Of a stretch of 64,000 nucleotides of DNA, positions 1 to 8,540 are shown one piece after another (the stretch's first letter is position 1; every line of letters starts with the position of its first letter). This stretch comes from Duganella aceris (GTDB lineage: Bacteria; Pseudomonadota; Gammaproteobacteria; Burkholderiales; Burkholderiaceae_D), in the NCBI RefSeq assembly GCF_011090165.1, contig NZ_JAADJT010000012.1, positions 124,001 through 188,000 on the forward strand, read 5' to 3'. The notes beneath the pieces were generated by a model. The model saw nothing but the letters and a program-made list of their open reading frames with translations. It was not told where the DNA came from and made no database searches. A program made the position numbers and the translations under genes.

Positions 1-316
1 CGTCATAGGCGGGGAACTGCTGCGGCAGCTGGTCGAAGAAGCGCTTGTCGTGCGCGACGATGACGGTGACCGGCGCGGCGATGGTCTTCTCGCGGTTGTT
101 GGAGGAGAGCGCCGGCGCCAGCCGCTGCCTGGCTTCCGGCGTGCGCAGCACGATGTAGCGGGCCGGTTGCGCGTTGAACGCGGTCGGACCCCACTTCAGC
201 AGGTCGTACAGCGTGGCGATGGTGGCGTCGTCGACGGCTTGCGGCAGGAAGCGGTTGTAGGTGCGGGCGTTGCGGAACAGCTGGTCCAGCGCGGCGTCGT
301 TGAGGGTGGTCGACAA
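1..316 (-). CDS. RutE/HadB-like nitroreductase family protein (partial, 3' end beyond window)
   Basis: About 105 N-terminal residues are visible and the gene runs off the left edge. The segment reads as an FMN nitroreductase-fold protein of the malonic semialdehyde reductase (RutE) branch: it contains LLKWGPTAFNAQPARYIVL, then ALSSNNREKTIAAPV and VIVAHDKRFFDQLP, the same order as in RutE. Translation most likely starts at a TTG preceded by GAAGGAG, since no ATG lies in frame nearby; the exact start base could be off by one. It lies about 40 bases downstream of the sigma-54 activator gene on the same strand and may be co-transcribed. RutE reduces malonic semialdehyde in uracil catabolism, but no other rut gene is visible, so the substrate is unknown. 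Its position next to a sulfur island leaves a flavin-related role open. Confidence 0.7.
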   Translation of the reverse strand, partial: MSTTLNDAALDQLFRNARTYNRFLPQAVDDATIATLYDLLKWGPTAFNAQPARYIVLRTPEARQRLAPALSSNNREKTIAAPVTVIVAHDKRFFDQLPQQFPAYD

Positions 317-358
317 GGCTTACTCCTTCATGCGGGTTGGGATGGTTGTGCGCCCCGC

Positions 359-1582
<1,224 letters not shown>

Positions 1583-1630
1583 GCCACGCTAGCATATGTG
1601 TATTTGGCATAAGACCCGCCGCTGTAGCTG

Positions 1631-1651
1631 GCGCAACAGCCGCTGTTGCGC
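1631..1651. promoter_or_regulatory. Perfect inverted repeat, candidate enhancer (UAS) for the sigma-54 activator
   Basis: Arms GCGCAACAG (1631-1639) and CTGTTGCGC (1643-1651) are perfectly complementary around a 3-base centre. The site lies about 80 bases upstream of the -24/-12 promoter at 1720 and between the divergent activator gene and the monooxygenase operon. The same 9-base arm recurs, again as an inverted repeat, upstream of the second set of sulfur genes (7657-7707). A terminator role is unlikely because no T-run follows on either strand. That the local activator binds here is inferred. Confidence 0.65.
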
Positions 1652-1719
1652 AATCAACAGAGAGGGCGGCGAATGCTGTGCAACCAGCATCAAAAGGCCG
1701 CCGCGACCGCGTTTTAGGC

Positions 1720-1735
1720 TGGCATGTTTAATGCG
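1720..1735 (+). promoter_or_regulatory. Sigma-54 (-24/-12) promoter for the monooxygenase operon
   Basis: TGGCATGTTTAATGCG matches the RpoN pattern, with GG and GC elements separated by exactly 10 bases. It sits about 40 bases before the ATG at 1774, and the candidate enhancer palindrome is about 80 bases upstream. Confidence 0.7.
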
Positions 1736-1773
1736 ACCTGTGGTGGAGGGCCAACATCCACAGGAGAACATGC

Positions 1774-2778
1774 ATGACCACCGAATTCATCTGGCAACTG
1801 CCGACCGCCGGCGACGGCCGCTACGCCGAAGCCGCCCGGCTGCGGCGCGGCGAGCGCAATGACAAGCAACGCGCGCCATTCACCGACGGCGTCAGCGACC
1901 CGCGCGGCAAGCGCTTCAACTACTTCGACTATCTGCACCAGGTGGCGCGCGCCGCCGACATCTCCGGCTTCGACGGCCTGCGCATCGGCCACGACTTCGA
2001 CGGCGACGACAGCTGGATCGTGGCCGGCTACCTGGCGCGCGGCACCCGCCATATCAAGCTGCTGACCGAGTTCGAAGCCTCGTGGGGCTCGTCGGTCTAC
2101 GCCGCGAAGAACGCGGTCAGCTTTCAGCGCGCCACCAACGGCCGCTTCGCCTGGCAACTGGCGCAGGGCGCCGACGAGGCCAGCCGCAGCCGCCATGGCG
2201 ACCAGTTGCCGCAGGACGAGGTGCTGGCGCGCATCGACGAGTTCATCACCGTCGCGCGCGGCGTGCAGACCACGGCGCCGTTCAGCTTCAAGGGGCGCTA
2301 CTTCGAAGTGCAGGACGGCGGCTTCCGTGGCCCGCTGGCCGGCAATCCGCTGCCGGCCATTTATCTGTCGGGCGACGGCGAGGCCGCGCTGGCCCTGTCG
2401 GCGCGCCAGGCCGACGTGCATCTGTTCGACGCCGCGCCGCTGGCCGAACTGAAGCCGGCGCTGGCGTCGTTGCGGGCCCTGGCCGCCGCGCAGGGGCGCG
2501 GCGTCGTCGCCGGCCTGCGCCTTGACGTGCTGGCGCGCGAGACCGAAGAAGAGGCCGAGCGCGACGCCGCCCGCGAGCAGTCGCAGTCCGGCGTGCGCGC
2601 CGCGCTGGTCGGCAGCTACGCGCAGGTGATCGACGCGCTGGCCGCGTATGCCGACGCCGGCGTCGGCAGTTTCGTGCTGGGCGCCTCGCCGCATCTCGAA
2701 GAAGCCTACCGCATCGGCGAATACGTGCTGCCGGCGCTGCGCGCGCGACTTGCGCCGGACGACCGTCAGGCCGCCTGA
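1774..2778 (+). CDS. LLM-class flavin-dependent monooxygenase (SsuD-like), paralogue 1
   Basis: This 334-residue bacterial-luciferase-like (LLM) TIM-barrel enzyme should use FMNH2 and O2 to oxygenate an organosulfur compound and break or prepare a C-S bond. The family signs are the FNYFDYLHQVARAADISGFDG segment near the start, FQRATNGRFAWQLAQG, and the C-terminal FVLGASPHLEEAYRIGEYVLPALR that is typical of SsuD. It is shorter than SsuD (about 380 residues), with the mid-barrel insertion reduced. Where SsuD has R226-L-H228, this protein reads RLD (GLRLDVLARETEEEAE), so the His is Asp. AGGAG lies 7 bases before the ATG at 1774. It is the first gene after the sigma-54 promoter, followed 38 bases later by a second LLM paralogue. 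No flavin reductase (SsuE) gene is seen in the cluster. The true substrate is unknown. Confidence 0.85.
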   Translation: MTTEFIWQLPTAGDGRYAEAARLRRGERNDKQRAPFTDGVSDPRGKRFNYFDYLHQVARAADISGFDGLRIGHDFDGDDSWIVAGYLARGTRHIKLLTEFEASWGSSVYAAKNAVSFQRATNGRFAWQLAQGADEASRSRHGDQLPQDEVLARIDEFITVARGVQTTAPFSFKGRYFEVQDGGFRGPLAGNPLPAIYLSGDGEAALALSARQADVHLFDAAPLAELKPALASLRALAAAQGRGVVAGLRLDVLARETEEEAERDAAREQSQSGVRAALVGSYAQVIDALAAYADAGVGSFVLGASPHLEEAYRIGEYVLPALRARLAPDDRQAA

Positions 2779-2816
2779 CGCTTGCCACGTTCCCCACATT
2801 TGACAGGACACTGATT

Positions 2817-3977
2817 ATGACCATCGATATCTTCTGGCGCATTCCCACCCACGGCGAACCAAGCTCGCACCGCGCCCGCACGCCGTTCCGCGGCGACTGG
2901 TTCCCCGGCAACGACAACCTGCGCAAGGCCGGCCTCGGCGGCGGCGGCGCCGACGGCTTCAACTACCTCGACTACATCGCCGAGATCGCGCACGCGGCCG
3001 AAATCTCGGGCTTCCAGGGCGGCCTGATTCCGTCTTTCCCGATGACCGACGAGCCGTGGGTGATTTCCTCGCTGCTGGCGCGCGAGACCAGCAACTTCCG
3101 CTTCATGATTCCGTTCCAGCCGGGCTTCCTGAATCCGGTGGTGGCGGCGCGCATGACGGCCAGCCTGCAACGCGCCACCGGCGGCCGCGCGCTGTACAAC
3201 GTGATCACCGGCGGCGGCGGACCGGCGCAGCTATGGTGGGGCGATTCGGCCGACCACGACGACCGCTACACCCGCACCACCGAATTCCTCGACGTGGTGC
3301 GCGGCGTCTGGCGCGGCGGCCCGTTCTCGTACCAGGGCAAGTTCTACCAGGTGGAGAACGCCGGCCTGGCGCATCCGCTGTCGGAGGAAGAATTCCCCGA
3401 GATCTACTTCTCCGGCTCGTCGGACGCGGCGCTGTCGTCGGCCTCCAGGCACGCCGATTACTACCTGACCTGGCTGGAGCCGTTCGCGCAACTGCGCGAG
3501 AAATTCCGCCGCGTCAAGGAAAAGACCGATCTGCTGGGCCGCAAGATCAAGTGCGCGGTGCGGGTCGACATCATCGCCCGTGCCACCGAGGAGGAGGCGT
3601 GGGAGGAGGTGCGCAAGGGCTTCGACAACGTCGATCCGGCCACGCTGCGGCAGTTCCTCGGCCAGGACGGCAGCGATTCGGTGGGCGCGGCGCGCCAGCG
3701 CGGCAACCGGCCGACCACCATCAACAGCTACAAGGACCTGATCACCGAGCCGAACGTGTGGTCCGGCTTCAACCTGTTCCGTGGCGGCCAGACCCAGGGC
3801 ATCGTCGGCAGTTACCAGCAAGTCGCCGAACGGCTGGACGACCTGGTGCAGCTGGGCGCCGACGCCTTCATCCTGGCCAGTACGCCCCACCTGGAGGAAG
3901 CCTACCGCGTCGGCGAGGAAGTACTGCCGCTGGTGCGCGGGCATGGCAATTCGAAGCTGCTGCGCGCAGTGGGCTGA
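2817..3977 (+). CDS. LLM-class flavin-dependent monooxygenase (SsuD-like), paralogue 2
   Basis: The protein has 386 residues, close to SsuD (about 381). It starts MTIDIFWRIPTHGEPSS, matching the SsuD opening, and contains the barrel segment ATGGRALYNVITGG, the YFSGSSDAALSSASRHADYYLTW region and the C-terminal FILASTPHLEEAYRVGEEVLP. It is expected to be a cytoplasmic FMNH2-dependent alkanesulfonate or sulfone monooxygenase. As in its neighbour, the SsuD R-x-H pair reads RVD (CAVRVDIIARATEEEAW), so both paralogues share a His-to-Asp change and may have a common substrate class different from taurine-like sulfonates. It lies in the operon driven from 1720, with a TonB receptor 29 bases downstream. 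Whether the two LLM proteins act in sequence or as a heteromer cannot be told from sequence. Confidence 0.87.
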   Translation: MTIDIFWRIPTHGEPSSHRARTPFRGDWFPGNDNLRKAGLGGGGADGFNYLDYIAEIAHAAEISGFQGGLIPSFPMTDEPWVISSLLARETSNFRFMIPFQPGFLNPVVAARMTASLQRATGGRALYNVITGGGGPAQLWWGDSADHDDRYTRTTEFLDVVRGVWRGGPFSYQGKFYQVENAGLAHPLSEEEFPEIYFSGSSDAALSSASRHADYYLTWLEPFAQLREKFRRVKEKTDLLGRKIKCAVRVDIIARATEEEAWEEVRKGFDNVDPATLRQFLGQDGSDSVGAARQRGNRPTTINSYKDLITEPNVWSGFNLFRGGQTQGIVGSYQQVAERLDDLVQLGADAFILASTPHLEEAYRVGEEVLPLVRGHGNSKLLRAVG

Positions 3978-4006
3978 TACCGATTTTCATTTTATAAGGA
4001 TGCATA

Positions 4007-6433
4007 ATGCGTAGTTCCAACGTCGTTCCCTTTCCGCCCCGGCCCGCGCGGCCGTCCCGTCCCACACTGAGACTGCTGCTGCGCGAGATGCACGCCGCGT
4101 TCGCCGTCGCGATGGGCGGCGGCGCGTTGCTGGCGGCGGGCCTGGCCAACGCCAGCGATGTGCCGGCGGCCGTGGTTGCCGACGGTGCGGCGCGTGCCGC
4201 GGACGGCACGGACGGCACCGAAGCAAGTGGCGCGGGCGCGGCCGCCTCGCTGCAGACCGTCACCGTCACCGCGCAGAAGCGCGAAGGCAAGTTGCAGGAG
4301 GTGCCGAGCGCGATCACGGTGCTGAGCGGCGCGCAGTTGCTGGACAACGGCGTCGGCCGCTCGGCCAGCGAGATCCTGAACTATGTGCCGAACGCTTCGG
4401 CCGGCACCCAGCAGCACGGCCGGCCGCGCTGGTGGATACGCGGCGTCGGCGCCGGCCAGCAGCAGATCGACTTCCCGAACCCGGTCGGCTTCTACCTGGA
4501 CGACGTCTACATCAGCAACGCCAGCGCCACCGGCTTCCCGCTGTTCGACCTCGACCGGGTGGAAGTGTTGCGCGGCCCGCAAGGCACGCTGTGGGGCAAG
4601 AACACCACCGGCGGCGCGATCAACGTCATTTCGCGCAAGCCCAGCGACTATCTGGACGGCTATCTGAAGGCCGACTACAGCAGCCATGAAACCCGGCTGC
4701 TGGAAGGCGCGATCGGCGGCGCGCTGAAGGAGGACGTGCTCAACGGCCGCCTGTCGTTCCACTCGGAAGACCAGGGCGAAGGTCCGTTCAACAATCTGTA
4801 CACCGGCAAGAAAGACGGCGCGCTGCGCGACAACGCCGTGCGCGGCCAGTTGCAGGCCAGGTTCAGCCGCGACCTGAGCGCCAACCTGAACCTGCACTAC
4901 CGCGACTACAAGTCCACCGGCGCCATCACCACCACCGCCAGCTACGCCGCCAACGGCGTCTACCGCAACGGTTATGTGCCGAGCAACGACAGCGAGGACG
5001 TCAGCACCAACGCGCCGACGCTGAGCGTGATCAAGCAGGGCGGCGCCAACCTCAACATCCAGTACGACCTGGGACGCTACACGCTGAGCTCGATCACCGG
5101 CTACGAGGACTTCAAGACCGATACCCTGGGCGACAGCGACAACACGCCGCTGGAGATCAGCCGTGGCTGGTCCAAGGCCAAGAGCCACCAGTTCTCGCAG
5201 GAGTTGCGGCTGGCGTCGGCCAAGGATGAAAAAGTGAGCTGGGTCGGCGGCCTGCATTATTTCAACGAGAAGATCGATTCCGACGCCGCCACCGCGCGCC
5301 TGCCGAACGACATCGCCGGCGCGCTGGCCGGCAGCACCCAGCCGGTCGGCTACAACGCCACCAGCTTCGAGCACAAGACCCGCAGCTTCGCGCTGTTCGG
5401 CAGCAGCACCGTCAACTTCACCGACCGCCTGTTGGCCACGGCCGGCTTGCGCTGGACCACCGAGACCAAGGACCTCGACCTGCGCCGCATCCAGGCCGCA
5501 TCCGGCACGGTGACTTTCGGCGGCGCGGCCGACTGGTGGAACACGGTCAAAGGCGGCAACTATACGGCGGCCTCGGTGGCGAACAACAACTTCAGTTCGA
5601 ATCCGTCGACCACCTGGCGCGCCTGGACCTACGACTTCACGCCGGAATACAAGTTCACCGAGCAGGCGCGCGGCTACTTCAAGTATGCCCACGGTATCAA
5701 GTCGGGCGGCTACAACACCGGCGCCAGCGATGTGCGCGCGCTGAACACGGTGGCGCCGGAGAAGCTGGATTCGTTCGAACTGGGCTTGAAATCGGAGTGG
5801 TTCGACCGGCGCTTGAACTTCAACGCCAATGTGTTCCACTACAACTACAAGAACGTGCAGGTCAATATCACCGGCGTCTACAACGGCGACCCGACCCAGA
5901 GCGTGGCTTATCTGCAGAACGTCGCCAAGGCCCACGTCAACGGCGCCGAGTTCGAAGTGGAAGCGCTGCCGATCGACCAGTTGCACCTGAACGCCAACAT
6001 CGGCATCCTGCGCACCGAGTTCGACGATTTCGCGATCCAGAACGGCGGCGGCAACCGCAGCGGCAACGAGTTCGTGCGCTCGCCGCACCTGACGGCGCTG
6101 TTCGCGGCCGACTACCGCATCCCGCTGGCCAACGGCGGCAAGATCGTGCTGGCCGGCGATGTGCGCTACACCGCCAGGCAGTTCTACTATGTCGATCCGC
6201 AAAGCGATGCGCGCTGGTTGTTGAACCAGCCGGGCTATTCGCTGCTGACCGCGCGCATCTCGTACACGGCGCCGGGCGGCAACCATCTGTTCTCGCTGTA
6301 CGGCAACAACCTGGGGGACAAGGTCTACAAGAACCATACGCTGACCACCTTCGTGCCGGGAACCGCCAATGGCGATACCGTGTACTGGGGCCAGCGGCGT
6401 ACTGTCGGCGGTTCGTACACCTACTACTTCTAA
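4007..6433 (+). CDS. TonB-dependent outer-membrane receptor
   Basis: The 808-residue protein has a basic, extended N-terminus with a hydrophobic signal segment (about 28-50). A TonB box-like QTVTVTAQKRE follows near residue 84, then a plug domain (VPSAITVLSGAQLLDNG, RGPQGTLWGKNTTGGAINVISRKP) and a 22-strand barrel ending in the aromatic SYTYYF. AAGGA precedes the ATG. It is the third gene of the monooxygenase operon and is followed directly by a rho-independent terminator. Its operon position suggests it imports the organosulfur compound, or a complex carrying it, across the outer membrane. Many TonB receptors of this type are annotated as siderophore or vitamin receptors; the sulfur role is inferred from context only. 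Confidence 0.9.
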   Translation: MRSSNVVPFPPRPARPSRPTLRLLLREMHAAFAVAMGGGALLAAGLANASDVPAAVVADGAARAADGTDGTEASGAGAAASLQTVTVTAQKREGKLQEVPSAITVLSGAQLLDNGVGRSASEILNYVPNASAGTQQHGRPRWWIRGVGAGQQQIDFPNPVGFYLDDVYISNASATGFPLFDLDRVEVLRGPQGTLWGKNTTGGAINVISRKPSDYLDGYLKADYSSHETRLLEGAIGGALKEDVLNGRLSFHSEDQGEGPFNNLYTGKKDGALRDNAVRGQLQARFSRDLSANLNLHYRDYKSTGAITTTASYAANGVYRNGYVPSNDSEDVSTNAPTLSVIKQGGANLNIQYDLGRYTLSSITGYEDFKTDTLGDSDNTPLEISRGWSKAKSHQFSQELRLASAKDEKVSWVGGLHYFNEKIDSDAATARLPNDIAGALAGSTQPVGYNATSFEHKTRSFALFGSSTVNFTDRLLATAGLRWTTETKDLDLRRIQAASGTVTFGGAADWWNTVKGGNYTAASVANNNFSSNPSTTWRAWTYDFTPEYKFTEQARGYFKYAHGIKSGGYNTGASDVRALNTVAPEKLDSFELGLKSEWFDRRLNFNANVFHYNYKNVQVNITGVYNGDPTQSVAYLQNVAKAHVNGAEFEVEALPIDQLHLNANIGILRTEFDDFAIQNGGGNRSGNEFVRSPHLTALFAADYRIPLANGGKIVLAGDVRYTARQFYYVDPQSDARWLLNQPGYSLLTARISYTAPGGNHLFSLYGNNLGDKVYKNHTLTTFVPGTANGDTVYWGQRRTVGGSYTYYF

Positions 6434-6450
6434 CCGCCACCTTCGACCAG

Positions 6451-6485
6451 CCCGGCGCCGCAGCGATGCGGTGCCGGGTTTTTTT
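6451..6485 (+). terminator. Rho-independent terminator after the TonB receptor
   Basis: The stem CCCGGCGCCGC / GCGGTGCCGGG (one G-T wobble) with a 6-base loop is followed by seven T. It ends the operon that starts at 1720. On the other strand the convergent gene ending at 6489 has no T-run here, so it acts mainly for the plus strand. Confidence 0.85.
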
Positions 6486-6488
6486 ACG

Positions 6489-7565
6489 TCACGCCGCCGC
6501 GCGCAGTTCGTCTTGCAGGCGCAGGCGGGCTTCCTCCAGCGGGCCGGGATCGATCCAGGCGTCGAGATCGACGTCGCGGTCCAGCAGGCCGTGGGTCAGC
6601 TGGAAGTTCTTTTGCCGCGCGAACAGCGCCACCCGCTCTTCGGACAAGTCCGGCGCCAGGTCGAGATGGAAGCCGTCGCGGTAGGCTTGCTCCACGCTGG
6701 CGGCCGAGCCGCGCGTCTCGTCCTGCAGGATGCGGCGCAGTTCGGGCAGGTTGTGCTTGGCCCATTCGGCCGCGCGCAGGGTCTGGGTCAGGAAACGCAC
6801 CAGCAGTTCGCGATGGTTGGCGAGGAAATCCTCATGCACGGTGATCGGACGCGGCGTGCCGTTGTTGACGCGGAAGCGCTTCTCCGGCAGCGCGTCGATA
6901 TCGATGCCGACCACCAGCCCGGCCGCCTGCGCCGCCTGCGCCGCCGACGCGCCCTTGACGTAGACCGCGTCCACTTCGCCGCGTTGCAGCGCCGCGATGC
7001 CTTGCCACAGGCCGCCGCCCAGGTCGGTGTTGCGGGTCCAGTCGCCCGGCTCGCGGCGGCGCAATTCCTCGGTCGCCAGTTCCACCAGTTGCGCATCATC
7101 CAGCGTCAGGCCGGCGGCGGCCAGCACGCCCTTGTAGCCGGCCAGGCTCATGCCGCGCGCGATGCTGTTGCCGCGCCGGTTGTTGGCCAGGTCTTCCTCG
7201 CGGAAGCGCGGCAGCGCCAGGCGCTTGCCCCTCAAATCCGCCGGCTGGCTGATGCCGGAACCGGGACGGACCAGGATCGATTGCCATTCGTCGATCCAGG
7301 TCAGGCCGATCAGGCGGGTCGGCGCGCCTTGGGCGCGGGCGGGCAGGGCCAGCAGGTTGCCGCCTTCGCGGATCAGCGTATCGAGCTGGTGGTCGTAGTG
7401 GTGACGCGCCAGCTCGCCGCCGGCTTCCTGCAAGGTCTTGATGGCGATGCCGTCGGCGGCGAATTCCTGATCCAGCCAGCCCAGCTTGTAGGCCAGGCCG
7501 GTGGCGGTGGGGACCGGACAACGGGTAAACCAGATGGTGTCGACGGCTGTGGTGGGTGTGCTCAT
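6489..7565 (-). CDS. DszB-like sulfinate desulfinase homologue, paralogue A (leaderless SBP-fold protein)
   Basis: The 358-residue protein would be called an ABC substrate-binding protein by fold, but it has no signal peptide and starts MSTPTTAVDTIWFTRCPVPT. That opening matches the DszB active-site segment (NCPVPNAL), placing Cys16 at the catalytic Cys27 of Rhodococcus DszB. His56 and Arg66 (HHYDHQ...IREGG) reproduce the DszB His60/Arg70 pair with the same 10-residue spacing and the R-x-G-G motif. DszB hydrolyses an aryl sulfinate to a phenol and sulfite. By inference this protein is a cytoplasmic C-S hydrolase acting on a sulfinate made by the LLM enzymes. The ATG at 7565 is preceded by AAGGA. 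A -24/-12 promoter lies on this strand at 7624-7639. The alternative is a cytoplasmic binding or sensor protein for sulfonates. Confidence 0.7.
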   Translation of the reverse strand: MSTPTTAVDTIWFTRCPVPTATGLAYKLGWLDQEFAADGIAIKTLQEAGGELARHHYDHQLDTLIREGGNLLALPARAQGAPTRLIGLTWIDEWQSILVRPGSGISQPADLRGKRLALPRFREEDLANNRRGNSIARGMSLAGYKGVLAAAGLTLDDAQLVELATEELRRREPGDWTRNTDLGGGLWQGIAALQRGEVDAVYVKGASAAQAAQAAGLVVGIDIDALPEKRFRVNNGTPRPITVHEDFLANHRELLVRFLTQTLRAAEWAKHNLPELRRILQDETRGSAASVEQAYRDGFHLDLAPDLSEERVALFARQKNFQLTHGLLDRDVDLDAWIDPGPLEEARLRLQDELRAAA

Positions 7566-7623
7566 GTAGTTCCTTGGTGATTGATCGAAACGGCCACGCC
7601 ACGCGCGCCGCTGGGCTGTGTTG

Positions 7624-7639
7624 AGCAGAAAACATGCCC
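7624..7639 (-). promoter_or_regulatory. Sigma-54-type promoter for the divergent DszB-like gene A
   Basis: Read on the minus strand, GGGCATGTTTTCTGCT has the GG and GC elements 10 bases apart and resembles the promoter at 1720 (GGCATGTTTAATGC). It is about 60 bases upstream of the ATG at 7565 and close to the inverted repeats at 7657-7707. The -12 element is weaker than that of the opposing promoter. Confidence 0.5.
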
Positions 7640-7656
7640 GCGCTGGACGGGGCACG

Positions 7657-7707
7657 CTGCTGCTGGCGCAACAGTTGATGTCGCGTCTGCTGTTGCGCCA
7701 GCAGCAG
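7657..7707. promoter_or_regulatory. 18-base inverted repeat, candidate shared enhancer between divergent sulfur operons
   Basis: The left arm CTGCTGCTGGCGCAACAG (7657-7674) and right arm CTGTTGCGCCAGCAGCAG (7690-7707) are perfectly complementary, with a 15-base centre. Each arm contains the GCGCAACAG unit of the site at 1631-1651. The right arm ends about 50 bases before the -24/-12 promoter at 7756, and the left arm lies about 18 bases from the divergent promoter at 7624-7639. It is probably a binding site for the sigma-54 activator. A transcript hairpin is possible, but no T-run follows. Confidence 0.65.
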
Positions 7708-7755
7708 TTGCTGCCGGAATGCTGCTGACTAAACGCCTTTTTGCCATGAATCGCT

Positions 7756-7771
7756 TGGCACAGCGCTTGCA
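7756..7771 (+). promoter_or_regulatory. Sigma-54 (-24/-12) promoter, near consensus
   Basis: TGGCACAGCGCTTGCA matches the RpoN consensus (TGGCAC-N5-TTGCA) at both elements. It drives the long operon beginning with the gene at 7808. Because the transcript would start near 7783, the in-frame ATG at 7775 cannot be the main start, which supports the ATG at 7808. Confidence 0.82.
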
Positions 7772-7807
7772 CTAATGGAAGGGCACCCTCAACCCAAGGA
7801 GAATCTC

Positions 7808-8533
7808 ATGGCAGAAACCGCAACCGAACACCGTCTCAGCGAACAGGTCCTGGCCTTCGCCGAACAAACCCGCAAGCAGGCGCAACTGGCGTTCGACGCG
7901 CTGCGCGACACCGGCAGCCTGACCGCCTTCGGCACCGTCGGCTTCGTCGAGCGCGTGCCCGGCGAGGAACTGGTGGTCATCGTCAACGACCCGGGACCGT
8001 TCCGCAAGGGCGAGCCGCTGGTGGCGTCGATCCTCGGCCTGGACGGCACCGTACACACCGGCAACGGCGGTGGCGGCGGCACCCGTTACCTGAAGCTGTT
8101 CCGTACCCATGCCGACATCACCACCATCTCGCACGTGCATTCGCCGGCGCTGGGCGCCTGGGCGCAGACCCATCGCACGCTGCCGATCCGCTATGTGCCG
8201 GTGCAGCGCTTCCAGCTGATCCGCGAGATCCCGATCTATATCGACCGCCGCCAGCCGGAAGTCGACTACATCCTCGACCAGATCGAGAAGAACCCGTATC
8301 ACACGGCCATCCTGGAAGCCAACGGCGGTTCCACCGTCTGGGGCAAGCAGGGCTTGCTGAAGACCGCCGAATTCATCCTGCTGCTGGAGGAGGGCGCCAA
8401 GATCCAGATCCAGGCCGAAGCCATCGGCGGTTCGCGCGACTTCGGTCCGGGCGTGCTGCGCCAGCAATGGAAGATGAGTCCGTTGTACGAGAAGGCGCGC
8501 GAGCTGTCGCTGCTGCCGGCCACCGATCTGTAA
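7808..8533 (+). CDS. Class II aldolase/adducin-like protein in the sulfur operon
   Basis: The 241-residue protein has the class II aldolase (fuculose-phosphate aldolase/adducin) fold. It shows the HVHSPALGAWAQTH segment, whose H-x-H normally binds zinc, and a C-terminal AILEANGGSTVWGKQGLLKTAEFILLLEEGA segment. In active members that segment reads HG-x-x-x-x-G; here the third metal His is replaced by Asn (EANGG), so the metal site is unusual. Members of this family split C-C bonds of hydroxy-carbonyl compounds. In this context it may process the carbon skeleton left after desulfonation, or it may have another role. AAGGAG precedes the ATG at 7808. It is the first gene after the -24/-12 promoter at 7756. 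Its 5' leader is identical over 19 bases to that of the gene at 13460. Confidence 0.75.
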   Translation: MAETATEHRLSEQVLAFAEQTRKQAQLAFDALRDTGSLTAFGTVGFVERVPGEELVVIVNDPGPFRKGEPLVASILGLDGTVHTGNGGGGGTRYLKLFRTHADITTISHVHSPALGAWAQTHRTLPIRYVPVQRFQLIREIPIYIDRRQPEVDYILDQIEKNPYHTAILEANGGSTVWGKQGLLKTAEFILLLEEGAKIQIQAEAIGGSRDFGPGVLRQQWKMSPLYEKARELSLLPATDL

Positions 8534-8540
8534 TCAGGGG

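Noticed and set aside
7657..7707. The 18-base inverted repeat as a bidirectional terminator
   Set aside because: No T-run on either side, it lies upstream of both flanking genes, and it shares its arm with another promoter-proximal site.
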